A stretch of DNA of 64,000 nt from Apostichopus japonicus (taxonomy: Eukaryota; Echinodermata; Holothuroidea; Aspidochirotida; Stichopodidae), in the NCBI RefSeq assembly GCF_037975245.1, contig NC_092579.1, positions 18,039,678 through 18,103,677 on the forward strand. Reading direction: 5' to 3'. The notes below the pieces were generated by a model. The model saw only the letters and a program-made list of their open reading frames with translations. It was not told where the DNA came from and did no database searches. Position numbers and translations under genes: made by a program. Positions 22,927 through 34,847 of this stretch are shown here, piece after piece (the stretch's first letter is position 1; every line of letters starts with the position of its first letter).

Positions 22927-23386
22927 CAAGGGCGGCGGAACCGGGGGGGCACAGGGGGCACGTGCCCCCCCCCCACTTTTCCTCAGGGTTAAAAATGTGC
23001 CCTTTTTCTACATAAAAATTGAGGTGTCTCAAGTTAGCAAGAGGCCAGGGAACCGGAATGAACACTCGGGAAGGGCCGTTTCTGGCCATCTGAGGGGTTT
23101 GTAAAACCAAAAATTTTCTTGTACGCTCCGCGCCAACCGATGGTGGCGCTCCGCTCAGATAGTCGTGCATACAACTTTGGATATTGCAGAGCTAGTATGC
23201 ATATTTTCTATGAAAGGGGTGGGGGGAGGGGGGCGTTGATGGAGTGATGTGTATACGCAAAAAAGATAATACAATAAGAGTTATAAAGGGTACTAAATAT
23301 AAGGCTACATCAGTCCAATCGAATTTCTGCAAAGTGCCCTTTGATGTCGGTGCCCCCCCAGATTAAAAGTGCTTCCGCCGCCCTTG
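22927..23386. mobile_element. hAT-like MITE, 460 bp, CAAGGGCGGCGGAAC type
   Basis: Begins CAAGGGCGGCGGAAC and ends GCTTCCGCCGCCCTTG. Flanking 8-bp duplication gaataatt at 22919-22926 and 23387-23394. It contains the shared cassette with its core at 23121-23163. A partial relative lies at about 28425-29058 inside a nested element. Confidence 0.9.
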
Positions 23387-23394
23387 GAATAATT

Positions 23395-24392
23395 TCAGGG
23401 TTAAGTTTTGTCAACAATTCGTATACTTTTGGAAATCAAAGTATAGTAGAATTTGCCACTCTTGTATTCAAGAAATTTTAATCAAGTACCAAGTACTTCT
23501 GATTAATTTAGGCTCTGTGTATTAAGTACCAAAGTCCGGAGTGCATGCTGCTTTTTAGGGTCCGAGTGTACCAGTGTCTGAGTACCAATTACGAGCACTT
23601 TTGTACGTTTCGAGTACTTTTAATTTATTCTTATATTGATAACTGCATGCTCCCTTGTGGTTATATTTCTTAAACAAATGTAACATTTACATGTGATGAC
23701 TTTGCTCGGAAATTGATATTGTGTGTCAGAATCAGGTTGTCCCCATATTACCAGCAAACTGGCAGTAAACAAGCGACTTCGTGATGCGTAAACAATGGTA
23801 ATAATGCAATCATGCAACTAGGTATTCCGTACGTTAGCAAGTGTATACATCTTCGCACATCCGATACGTATGTACTGCACTTGGTAGTATGCTAGGCTAG
23901 AAGACTACATGTACGGTATACTACTGGAGTAGAGGTGCAAAGTATATGAATACAATGAAGTGCCCAAAGGATCGACAAAGTAGTTGTAACGTCAGCTTTC
24001 CGAGACCTGATGCCTTACATACGTATGCTCGTATTGCGCATAAGTCCTCGCATTGAACGAGTAACAAGTCAGTTTAATCAAGTACAAGCACGAGTACTTA
24101 ATCATCCGAGTACCTTTCACCTAGTACCTGCAAAACGGTACTCTAGTAGTATACTTGAGTACCGTTTTGTACATTTCGAATACTACACCACTGGAATAAT
24201 TGTAGGTTGAATCGCTAGTCAATGAATGCTGATTAATAGATAACGAATTAAAATTAAAAAAGCCACGTATGAAATTTATCTTAATGAAACATCAGGTTTA
24301 TCAGTTTATTGTACAGAAAGACTGTACGGAGGGAATGTTTCTATATACCTGCACAAATATAAATTGAAACAACACACAAAACCGTATAGTGA
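23395..24392. other. Intergenic, many GTAC/AGTACC words
   Basis: No gene seen. Two blocks (about 23460-23630 and 24050-24185) are unusually dense in agtacc, gagtac and their complements and may be the decayed ends of one repeat. No clear termini were found. Confidence 0.4.
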
Positions 24393-24400
24393 GTTGTTAC

Positions 24401-25487
24401 CAGTGGCGGCGGAACCGGGGGGGGGGCTTAGGGGGGCTCAGCCCCCAATGAAAAAGTTGAGCGGGCAAATGCATGATAAGCCCCCCAATATTTATCAAGG
24501 CTCCGAAACGTGCATCTGCCCATTTCAATGCATACTTGTCGATCTGTCCGATGCACACGTATAGGTGTAATAATTTTAGTAATTGCTAGGGGACCCTGGT
24601 CCCTCGGCCCGTCCCCTGGCTATAGACCACATTGTCACCCCAACCGCGTCTTCACGCCCCGTGAAAAGTGGAAGCAGTTAGTGTGAGTACCGGTAAGCGT
24701 AACACAACTTCGTCTTAGGCCAATGACTTGCCTCATTTCAGCCAGTTCTCCAACATCCCCTTACTTAGTGGCGAAGCGTCCATATATACAGTGAGGGGGC
24801 GGATCCCCCCCCCCCCTCCTGACGGACTCGAATGGACTGCTGGCGCCCTTTTCAGCTTTTCACTACTTTAAACTTATTCGCGATTATTGACTATTTTATT
24901 GCGCTCTCATATACCTATTGACATTTGTCATATTCTGTTGGTGTAATTTTCCGACAAAATGGCGACGACACCTATTTGTTCTCCGTTTATCTGCAAATTA
25001 GCAAGGCCCGGAAAGGGTCATTTCCTGCAATCTAGGGAGTAACTTTACTCAAAAAATTTCTGTACGCTCCGCGCCAACCTGTGGTGGCGCTCCGCTTAGA
25101 TAGTGTCGAAAGCGCCCCTACAGACCATTCTTGCCCCCTGACCAATACCCCTAGCTCCGCCACTGCCCTTACTACACTCAAAAACGTCTTTGCGAGTACA
25201 CTACGAGTGATAGCTACTCTCTTAAAACACCATCGAATATACAAATTACAATGTTTTTACAGACTTTTACGTGCAATCTGAGAAATTGCAGGCTTCAGAC
25301 CCATATTTTAGGGCTAGGTATTCGCAGCATAAAACACTCGGGAAGTGCCGTTTCCGGCCATCTGGGGGTTTGAAAAAACCCAAAATTTTCTTGTACGCTC
25401 CGCGCCAACCGATGGTGGCGCTCCGCTTAGATAGTCTCCACACATTAGCCCCCTCCCCCCAATAATTTGTCCGTTCCGCCGCGCCTG
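24401..25487 (+). mobile_element. Composite hAT-like element, 1,087 bp (copy A)
   Basis: Outer ends CAGTGGCGGCGGAACCG and CCGTTCCGCCGCGCCTG. Perfect 8-bp duplication gttgttac at 24393-24400 and 25488-25495. A second MITE is nested inside at 24766-25165. A shared cassette core lies in the outer element (25392-25434) and another in the nested one. No transposase frame is present. An inverted copy of exactly the same length lies at 31551-32637. Confidence 0.92.
24766..25165 (+). mobile_element. Nested hAT-like MITE, 400 bp, inside copy A
   Basis: Ends TAGTGGCGAAGCG and CTAGCTCCGCCACTG; the first base has changed from C to T. The 8-bp duplication cccttact sits at 24758-24765 and 25166-25173. Its core motif is at 25061-25103. 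Same family as 20727, 51690 and 61320. Confidence 0.9.
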
Positions 25488-25495
25488 GTTGTTAC

Positions 25496-26815
25496 ATCAG
25501 GGAGACAGTGTAAATTTACACTTATTTTTTTCACGTGATTTCCATAACTTCTTCATACATTCGTAGTGATTCGATAGAATCATTATCAAGCTATAGTCAC
25601 TCTGCTTAGTTCGTTTAATTGTTTGATTATCTTTCAAGGACTAAGCCTATCCTGTTGTTCATGTTAAAAGTTGAAAGAACATTATTTGTTTGAGTTAATT
25701 AGAATGTAAAACAAAAAAAGTCACTCATTTTAGCCCTAAAGGATGCAATCTAGAGATATAAGCATATCATGTATCGTCTAATATCTTGACAACCAGAGCA
25801 GCTACATATAGCACCATTACTGACTACAATAGTACTCATTTTTGTATTTAGAATATATAAACATTTAACAGCGCAAAACTTATGTCTAATGTCATCCTTT
25901 CACGTATATAAATCTCATCTGCGGGGAAATGTCGAATTGTAAAGGTTCCACGCAGCCTGTAGGCCTACGGTAGCGTGCGAGTTGGGTATGAAAGATACCG
26001 GCTTTGCCCAGTATGAGCACGTTTTAAATGTCATATAAGAAGGGCATACAGGAACAGCAGGTATGTAGTAATGTGCAAGGTCAAGGTATATAAGAGAAGT
26101 CAACGTCGAGACATTTGCGTTTCTTGAGGTTTATAATTTGTTCACCTGACCTAAATAAAAACAAATATGCCAATGCGGCGGGTCAGAGACTTAAACCGGT
26201 AAGCCAATCCGTCCATGCTCCTGCCCAAATTAAAGCCTGTGTTGGGCTCCTATACTATGGTGATAATTAAACAATACATAAAATGGCATTATTATATTCA
26301 TACCTATACGGTTCGCACCCCATATCGATAAGAGCGCCCGAAGGCTAAGTTTTCAACGGGTCACAGACTCACAGTCAGGCATAATCACTAGTGATGATGA
26401 TAACACAATGGCACGCCAAAAGGAACCAAAAAGATAATAATCTTTATTTTCCACACCGCTCTTCACATGCAAAACAGGGTAGCTGAAAATACGAAACTTG
26501 CAGATTATACCACTATCGACGCCCATGTATGCTTTTTAATTTTTATATGCAGATTGGTATCAAAAATAATATACCATTAAAAATTCAATGTTTCCGCATC
26601 AAGTCACTTCTTTGCTAATTTAGAAGGCCTTGGATAAACATGTCTAATGCTGGTATCATCGTTTGGAACTTTCTTTAGGGAAATCCGAACCATTACACCT
26701 CACTTCAAGATTTCAAGTTTATACTGTATGTTCAAAAGCAGTCTATTGTACCGAATGCATATGCGGCCAAGCCCCAAAAATATATAAACCATAATATATA
26801 TAGAAGACAACAATT
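25496..26815. other. Intergenic, no gene seen
   Basis: AT-rich DNA without a supported exon or repeat array. Confidence 0.5.
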
Positions 26816-27480
26816 TGAAACGAAAAACAAAAATTTTAAAACAAAAATATTAAAATCGAAAAACAAAAATTTCAAAAACGAAAAAAATTTTAAAACGAAA
26901 AACAAATATTTTAAATCGAAAAACAAAAATAATTAAAACAATAACAAAATTGTAGAACGAAAATATATATTTGTTATTGTAGTCACACATTCACAAACAT
27001 TTGGATCTGACTGTGCAAGTGTGAGTAGACTTTCGATGAGAGTTCTGAAAGTCTCGGCATGGTGATCGAGACAGCCTTATTGCAGCATGCATGGTTATCC
27101 TATGCTGAATTCAGGCAATTCTATGCTTTTGAAAACGATATTATGTTTTTCGTCTTAAAATGATAGTTTTTCGTTTTAATATATTTGTTTTCGTTTTAAT
27201 ACTTTAAAAAAAAATTAAACAAAACGAAAAACAAATAATTTACAACGAAAAACAAAAAAATATTAAACCAACAACAAAATTGTAAAACGAAAAGAAAAAA
27301 AATTAATGTCGTTTTAATTCTAATTTTGAAAACGATATTATGTATTTTCGTTTTAAATTTATTGTTTTTCGTTTTAATATTTTTGTTTTCGTTTAAATAT
27401 TTTTGTTTTCGATTTAAAATTATAGTTTTTCGTTTAATTTTTTTTTTCGTTTTAAAAATTGTGTTTGTTGTTTTGAAATG
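26816..27480. repeat. Cryptically simple AAAACGAAAAACAAAAAT repeats in both orientations
   Basis: At 26816-26960 and 27205-27300, words such as aaaacgaaaaacaaaaat recur in loose tandem. At 27140-27200 and 27330-27470 the complement (tttttgttttcgttttaa) recurs, so the blocks can pair with each other. Open frames across it are low-complexity artefacts. Confidence 0.8.
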
Positions 27481-28236
27481 TTTGTTTGTCATTTCATATT
27501 TTTTGTCTTGTAAGTATATCAACAGGATTGTTCAATATATATTGAAGTGGATCCACACACAATGCATGTATCAAGTTTATGCAAGCAGCTCTCCCAGTGG
27601 CGTAGCTACGGGGGGGCCTGGGGGGGCCGAGGCCCCCATGAAATCGGCTGGCCCCCCACTGGCCCCCCACTGGGGATGGGGTAAAAAAAAATGTAAAAAA
27701 AAAAAAAAAAACTCATCAATGCCATTCACTAATATTTTTTGTTCAATAATTTGGGAATAATAAATTGGGAGTTACACAATTTTCTCGTCTGCATCTGGCA
27801 GAATAAGAATAATACAATATCTGTAGTAATCATGAGAATGGTCACACAGCATGGCATGGCAATGGTCGATGCGATGATTGCGACCATACACCACGAACCT
27901 TGTTGTGCTGCGCGATATCGATATCTACCAATACATGTAATCGGTCATCGATTGGCACAAAAACCCAGATTCTGATGACAGCTGCCTCAAGAAACCCAAT
28001 AAATGGCCTAATTAGCACCGAGCCACCATTATCATTACCGAAACATCGATGCGTGTTAGTCTTCCATCCCCTTCCTCTAATGCTATTTAAGTCCACATGT
28101 GGGCATATCCTACAAACCTACCGGTAGCCCACAGGGGTTTGAGTTGGGAGAAAGGCCTTGACACCTTGAAACGACAAATGATGCCAACCATAGGCGTACG
28201 AGGCGGGGGGGGGGGGAGCAGACTGCCCCCAAATTT

Positions 28237-28358
28237 CCAGAGGACAAATTCGGGCAAAAGTCCTGAAAAATTCGGGCAGCCTAAGAGGAGAAAAAAAAAA
28301 TTTCTCCTTTTAGGCTGCCCGAATTTTTCAGGACTTTTGCCCGAATTTCTTGTCCTCT

Positions 28359-28360
<2 letters not shown>
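28237..28360. repeat. Long inverted repeat (hairpin), arms about 58 bp
   Basis: The sequence from ccagaggacaaattcgggc reads back as its complement to gcccgaatttcttgtcctctgg, with one short indel and an A/T-rich centre. As RNA or single-stranded DNA it would form a stable hairpin. Confidence 0.93.
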
Positions 28361-28423
<63 letters not shown>

Positions 28424-28424
28424 C
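28361..28424. repeat. (TA)n microsatellite abutting the hairpin
   Basis: TA tract joining the right arm of the hairpin to the truncated left side of the third-level MITE. Confidence 0.93.
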
Positions 28425-29058
28425 CGGGGGAAAAAGGGGGCACGTGCCCCTCCCCCACTTTTCCTCAGGTTAAAAATGTGCCTTTCTTTCTACATAAAAA
28501 TTGAGGTGCCTCAAGTTACCAAGAGGCCAGGGAACCAGAATGAACACTCGGGAAGGGCCGTTTCCGGCCATCTGAGGGGTTTGTAAAACCAAAAATTTGC
28601 TAGTACGCTCCGCGCCAACCGGTGGTGGCGCTCCGCTCAGATAGTCGTGCATACAACTTTGCAAATCCTGGCTTAGCCCGTGACTATTAACGAATTTCTG
28701 TGAGTCAAACTCAAAACATTTTCGAATGGAAACAATTGTTAAGATATTAACAAGAAAAAAACTCTAATTCGGAAGATTCCTACATTAGCAACTAGCTTGA
28801 TTTCACCTCATTTTGTCTCAAAAGAAAACTTGTTCCTTGTTTCCCAATTTGCGCATTGGATATTGCAGTGCTAGTATGCATATTTTCCTTGAGGGGGGGG
28901 GGGGGGGCGTTGATGGAGTGATGTGTACACAAATAAGATAATACAATAAGAGTTATAAAGGGTAGTGAATATAAGGCTGCATAAGGCTGAATTTCTGCAA
29001 AGTGCCCTTTGATGTCGGTGCCCCCCCCCCCAGATTAAAAGTGCTTCCGCCGCCCTTG
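28425..29058. mobile_element. Third-level MITE fragment, CAAGGGCGGCGGAAC type
   Basis: Aligns by eye to the 22927-23386 element from its gggggcacgtgcccc segment to its end GCTTCCGCCGCCCTTG. The cassette core is at 28602-28644. The left terminus is missing, replaced by TA repeats. About 190 bp (roughly 28663-28855) are extra relative to the 22927 copy and look like a further insertion. Confidence 0.75.
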
Positions 29059-29923
29059 ACCTGGATATCCCCGACATGAGTGTATAAAAGAAACATTTTC
29101 TTTTTCATGGATGGTGGGGGGGGGAGTGCCTACAAGCCTAGAAGTACAGGTTTATCATATTCTTTGTTATATTTTATCCTTTTTTCTGAGACAAATTGCA
29201 GTCTCACCCGACACAGCGACATTATCCCGCCTGTCGTTGAACAATGTATGTTTTTCTGGAGGTAGCTGAGTACTGTGTTAAAATAATAAATAAGGTAACT
29301 AAATATAGGAGCTTAAAAAATATACTGTCCCATTTTTCCCCTTCAAAGTGATGTTACCATTTTTTCTTCTTCAAATTTACCAAATTTTTGGGGAATTGTA
29401 AATTTCTAAAACGTGAGATTATAAAATAAAAAATGTTTAGATGCAACTTGCAAGGCCTCAGAAGTGCCGTTTCCGGCAACCTGAGAGGCATTGTGTGCCA
29501 AAAATTTTCTTGTACGCTACGCGCCAACCGATGGTGGCGCTCCGCTTAGATAGTGTCACAGGAACTTTCAGGCACAAAAAGTTCTGCCCCCCCAAACTGA
29601 AATGGTCCCGTACGCCTATGATGCCAACTTCCCTCAAGTTAAAAGTCTGGCTGAGTTGGCAAGGCCAGTCAGCATGAAAGAGAAAAAACTTTTTTTTGCA
29701 TTTCTGTCACCAAAGTTGCACATCTTTTTGGTTGCTATTTTGCCACACAGGTGCCATCTCCTGCGATCTGGGGGGTTTTGAAATCTCAAATTTTCTCTGT
29801 ACGCTCCGCGCCAACCAAGGTTGCGCTCCGCTCAGATAGTAACCTCCGGCCCCCCCCCCACAAGAAAGAACATCCCCCCATGGCCCCCACTCAAAAAATC
29901 CTAGCTACGCCACTGAGCTCTCC

Positions 29924-31542
29924 TCCTTGAATGACCATGATTACTATAGTTTTTCAGACTTGGTTGACTCTGTTGAAGTTTGGGCAACAAATTGTCAAAA
30001 GGTACATGGTAAAATGTCATCACTGCTAGTAAATATGCTAATATTTAATCAAGATGCAGTTTTCTATAACTCTCAAAACACACTTTTTTGCCAATGATAA
30101 ATGCTTTAATCTGATTCGATCCAGACTTGCCAATAAACCTGCAGAATTCTTTTGAAAAAGTTGAAGGTAATTGCTGGAGGTTTGTTCTTGTCTTTGGTAC
30201 ATACAAGTGTGCTTTGATAATTCTCTTCTATATGGGTGGGAAAACTGCAATGCATTGCGTGTAGTGCTACCATATATGGTGTACTAATTTTAGACAGGAG
30301 CATATACTACAAACCACTTGCTATTTGCAGAATCTAGCTGTTACTTGATATAATGTAGGCAAAGTGTCCTATCCTGACATGTTTAAAGCTTGTACCCATT
30401 CAAGTAATTTTTTTCATCCATAAAAGAGCATGATCTTTGTGTGCTGATTCATCTACTTGCACTTATTATAAGCCTGAACTACAATACAAATCAATATTAC
30501 AGGCAACCGGTTTTTAGTGAATTAATATGGGACAACCGTTAGATGAACCACACATGAGTGTTCATCTAATGCGACTATCATATCCCGAGTGAACTGTTCA
30601 CAGTTACGCGTTACTTACGCGATACTGCAAATAAAGGAAACACTGTTAACAAACAATCACACTTACCAGAAGGAAGGACAGGATTATGTAAGTTCAGTCA
30701 ACTGTGGACAGGATTAACGGAAGGTTTCAGCTCGTACCGGCCGCAGTGGAGAGGTTCGAATTTCCTAACTTGCACAGCATGTACAGCGATAGTGCATATT
30801 GATTATACAAATGCTAATTGGCTATACGGTTGGTAGAATGCCGTCCGATTTCAGCCATGTAGTATTATCGTCTGCAACAGAAAACACATATACGTTGGTC
30901 AAGGTCTACAGCCTTATCAAAGCGGTTTGGAATAGCATTTTTCTACCTGCATACTGTCGAGAATAACTTTTCTCGTTCCCTTTACAGCGTGCTCAATCAA
31001 TGCCTCGGTCGATTGCAAGCATCACATCACAGTGGTTATTGACTATGTTGCGTAATAATAACGCCAGGATTGTTGTGATTGTTCGGTAACCATAACGTGC
31101 ACCACTAGATCTGCTATCCGATATCGACAGGAAAAGATAAACCGCAATGTGCGCTCTGGGCTACGATAAATATGGTGGGAAACCAATGATGTTTATGCAG
31201 AGGTTAATTTGAGCAATGGCGCCATTTCTTAACACAAGTGCTGAGTTAAGGCTTCTATGAGGATATTGTTAGTCATAAAGATCAAAAAGCGGCTGGGCTG
31301 TTCATTCGAGAGGAAGCTATAGTGCTTACTAGGGTTAAATCTCTTCCCAAAAAATGTAAGTCGGAGATCTGTGTAGTGCGTTAGTATCATAGGAATTAAA
31401 TCAAACAGCTCCAATTGATTTGTGTTAGCTCCGTGAGGGGGTGCAAATGTCCAAAGGCCCGTCCCAAACCCCACACGGTATGGTATTCATACTTCATGAA
31501 CGACTAGGGGGTACATACGAAATTTGGGCCAGGCCTTAGTTT
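29924..31542. other. Intergenic, no gene seen
   Basis: No supported exon. A small inverted repeat (agatgaac...gttcatct) lies near 30540-30570. Confidence 0.45.
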
Positions 31543-31550
31543 TGGTCAAA

Positions 31551-32637
31551 CAGGCGTGGCGGAACGTAAAATTATTGGGGGGGGGGGCTAATGTGTGGAG
31601 ACTATCTAAGCGGAGCGCCACCATCGGATGGCGCGGAGCGTACAAGAAAATTTTGGGTTTTTTCAAACCCCCAGATGACCGGAAACGGCACTTCCCGAGT
31701 GTTTTATGCTGCGAATACCTAGCCCTTAAATATGGGTCTCAAGCCTGCAATTTCTCAGATTGCACGTAGGCCTAAAAGTCTGTAAAAAGTACATTGTAAT
31801 TTGTATATTCGATGGTGTTTTAAGAGAGTAGCTATTACTTGTAGTGTACTCGCAAAGACGTTTTTGAGTGTAGTAAGGGCAGTGGCGGAGCTAGGGGTAT
31901 TGGTCGGGGGGGCAAGAATGGTCTGTAGGGGCGCTTTCGACACTATCTAAGCGGAGCGCCACCACAGGTTGGCGCGGAGCGTACAGAAAATTTCTGAGTA
32001 AAGTTACTCCCTAGATTGCAGGAAATGACCCTTTCCGCGGGCCTTGCTAATTTGCAGATAAACGGAAAATAAATAGGTGTCGTCGCCATTTTGTCGGAAA
32101 ATTACACCAACAGAATATGACAAATGTCAATAGGTATATGAGAGCGCAATAAAATAGTCAATCATCGCGAATAAGTAAAAAGTAGTGAAAAGCTGAAAAG
32201 GGCGCCAGCAGTCCATTTGAGTCCGTCAGGGGGGGGGGGCCTCCGCCCCCTGACTGTGTATATGAACGCTCCGCCACTAAGTAAGGGGATGTTGGAGAAC
32301 TGGCTCAAATGAGGCAAGTCATTGGCCTAAGACGAAGTTGTGTTACGCTTACCGGTACTCACACTCACTGCTTCTACTTTTCACGGGGCTTGAAGACGCG
32401 GTTGGGGTGACAATGTGGTCTATAGCCAGGGGACGGCCCGAGGGTCCCCCAGCAATTACTAAAATTATTACACCTATATAGTATACGTGTGCATCGGCCA
32501 GATCGACAAGTATGCATTGAAATGGGCAGATGCACGTTTCGGAGCCTTGGTAAATATTGGGGGGGGGGGGGCTTATCATGCATTTGCCCGCTCAACTTTT
32601 TCATTGGGGGCTGAGCCCCCCGGTTCCGCCGCCACTG
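31551..32637 (-). mobile_element. Composite hAT-like element, 1,087 bp (copy B, inverted)
   Basis: Reverse-orientation copy of 24401-25487, with ends CAGGCGTGGCGGAACG and CGGTTCCGCCGCCACTG. Target duplication tggtcaaa/gggtcaaa (7 of 8) at 31543-31550 and 32638-32645. The total length and the nested element match copy A. Its own flanking duplication shows separate transposition rather than a local segmental inversion. Confidence 0.92.
31880..32279 (-). mobile_element. Nested hAT-like MITE, 400 bp, inside copy B
   Basis: Same insertion point and length as 24766-25165, reverse orientation. Duplication agtaaggg at 31872-31879 and 32280-32287. Core motif at 31942-31984. Confidence 0.9.
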
Positions 32638-32645
32638 GGGTCAAA

Positions 32646-33185
32646 TCCCTATTTTCCACGACGCACGGGGCCCGGAACACATAAAAGAAATACTAATTCT
32701 GTTTTTGACTTAGACAAAATAACAAACAGCTCCTATTGACTTTGTGTTAGCTCCGTGGGGGGTTGCAAATGTCCAAAGGCCCCAATCCCAAACCCCAAAC
32801 AGTATGGTACTCATTAGCATTTCTTTCATGTGTTCCAGGCCCCTTATTTATAGGGTCCTACATGTCCCTTCTGATGCTTTTCTTTTTCAACTTTAACTCA
32901 GGGGTGGATCCAGGATTTTTAAGTCCCCTCTTGTCCCTGGGGGTCATTAAACCAACTTCCATTGATGCTGGGGAAGAACCCCAGAAAAGGAAAAAAGTTT
33001 TACTTGAAATGTGGCATTCTGAGGCACATATATGCTATAAATTTGGCCTATAATTAGGTCTATATGCAAGGTTGTGCCAACAACCACTTTTTAATTTTTG
33101 TGTGAAGTTTAGTTTAGTCCAAAAAAAAGATCATGAGGGACACTCAAGTCCCCATCAAGGACCCTATAGCAGAGAAACAAAACTC
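32646..33185. other. Intergenic with a possible MITE end
   Basis: It contains the direct-repeat copy described above and an isolated caggggtggatccaggattt, a typical DNA-transposon end, near 32899. No partner terminus was found. Confidence 0.4.
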
Positions 33186-33430
33186 AAGACACAAACACTC
33201 AGACCAGATTACAATGCTTAAAGTGCTTGTCCAAAGCATTCTTAAACCCATTCACACTACTTGCAAGTACAACTTTCTCAGGCAAACCGTTCCACTCATT
33301 CGCAACCGTATGAAAAAAACGGTATGCCAAATATTAATCCTACTTTTATGACTTGACAATGAGTTGCAGACAATGACCTCTGGTGAAAAAGAAAGGGACG
33401 ATTCTGGCTGGATTTTGTATGGAGCTGTAA
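33186..33430 (-). mobile_element. Degenerate LINE reverse transcriptase tail
   Basis: Read on the - strand, the segment shows the C-terminal signature of a non-LTR reverse transcriptase: a TRGH..L...K region, then FFRTVANEWNGLPEKVV and a FKNALDKHFK ending before a stop at 33199-33201. The parts lie in different frames, so the copy is dead. It is in opposite orientation to the LINE fragment at 1045. Confidence 0.75.
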
Positions 33431-34847
33431 AAGGTATCCATATCTGGATCCAACCAGTAATGGTAGAATTAAATAAATAAATCAAATAAAAACTATCACA
33501 GACAACATAGGTAATGAGAAAAGACTTTTTATTTCCAAGTTTACAAATTTCTAACAAAGAAACAAAAGCATTTTACACAAGTACATTGACATAACTATGT
33601 AATTCTGTGTGTTGACATTGATCCAGAAAATATTCCAGAACTGTAACGGTAACCTAGTATATAGCAATAGTATATAGTTATATATTTTGAAGCTGTAGCC
33701 TGTTCCATAAGCCTGTAAAGTAACCAATATCTGTTGTAATTCAGGAAATTGCCAGTAAGAACTCGATTTGAACCAGAAGATATTTTAAGCACTGGCATCT
33801 GTTATCAAGTGACTAAAATTGTGAAATTCTAGGGTCTGAAGACGAATGCATATTTTCAATCAGGAGATTAAAAAAAAGATCGTTTAGGCTCATTAATGAT
33901 GCAGACTATCCTATTGTCTAGGGGCCTATAGCTTGAAGGGAAGGTAGTGGAGAGAACTGGGAGGGGGCCGTGTGGGCCAATACTTTGAGTTGAAAAATGC
34001 AGCTTTAACAAACTAAAAATAATTTCTGAAATATCACTGAATCTTGAACAAATGTTGCACATGATTTATCAATAGCTAGACAACTTTGTGACAGTGACAA
34101 ACGATAAAATCCACTACGTGCATAAAGTGCATCAGTTGTGTGCAGACAGGTAAGTGTAAGAGAACATTACATTGGTCATACAGTGACAAACTTTAATTGA
34201 CATCGAGCAAGCAAAGTAACATGATGTAACAACACTTAACGGAGTAAAGTGGAGAATAGCTAGAAATGCAAGCAGGTCTTGCATATATCATATCTGGTTA
34301 AGAAATATCCGCCCTACGGATAAAAATTGACTGTCACAACTCACAATAACGTTAAAATGTTTCAATCTGCCTGCATATCCTCTCGACAGCAATAAACTAA
34401 AGATCTGCTGAGAAACTTTCCAGTAATCATCTCATCCTTTCACATGCACACAACTGTTTAATTCAAAACATTATATTTTGCTATCATCCAAAACTTAAGG
34501 GATTATTTCTGAGAAAAACTTATATTGTTAGAATGCCACACATTGCTTTGTTCTGAAGCACCAACTGCCGGTCCTACCATTTTCGTTGACCTTGTTGAGA
34601 ATACGAAGAAATCGACATGTTTTGCCATTTGTTTTCAGAAGACTACTTCCAAACTTCACCTTTTGTTATCTACCTCCACAAGCTTGACAACACCTCCATA
34701 GAGATGAGATGACATATGACTGCTATCTTTGCAGACTTGCGTTTCCGCTGGTCACTCGCACGGTGCTAACTGACGGTCTGGCATTTACGGTCATGATTAC
34801 GTTGAAACAGAGAGAAGGCTGGAGTAAGGAGAGATTCTTTCCAAGGG
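33431..34847. other. Region downstream of PDAP1, probable 3' UTR and intergenic
   Basis: Downstream of the PDAP1 stop on the - strand. An AATAAA on the - strand near 33528 could end a long 3' UTR of about 1.3 kb. No other coding evidence was seen. Confidence 0.4.

Larger units (their letters stand above)
28189..29620. mobile_element. Second-level nested element, 1,432 bp
   Basis: Ends CATAGGCGTACGAGG and CGTACGCCTATG. Perfect 8-bp duplication atgccaac at 28181-28188 and 29621-29628. It contains a 124-bp hairpin, a TA repeat, part of a CAAGGGCGGCGGAAC-type MITE and its own cassette core (29511-29553). Confidence 0.88.
27595..29915. mobile_element. Outer hAT-like element, 2,321 bp, with nested insertions
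   Basis: Ends CAGTGGCGTAGCTACGG and CCTAGCTACGCCACTG. Perfect duplication agctctcc at 27587-27594 and 29916-29923. The bulk of its length is another element at 28189-29620. Its own shared-cassette core lies at 29799-29840. Confidence 0.9.
31404..32814. repeat. Direct repeat of about 90 bp on both sides of composite copy B
   Basis: Segments 31404-31490 and 32725-32814 are similar in the same orientation (aacagctcc..attga, gttagctccgtg, gcaaatgtccaaaggcc, ggtatggta). Composite element B lies between them. Confidence 0.7.

Noticed and set aside
22874-23170. 98-codon - strand frame and similar frames at 28470 and 25032
   Set aside because: All lie within MITEs and share the cassette; the similar peptides reflect DNA repeat similarity, not protein conservation.
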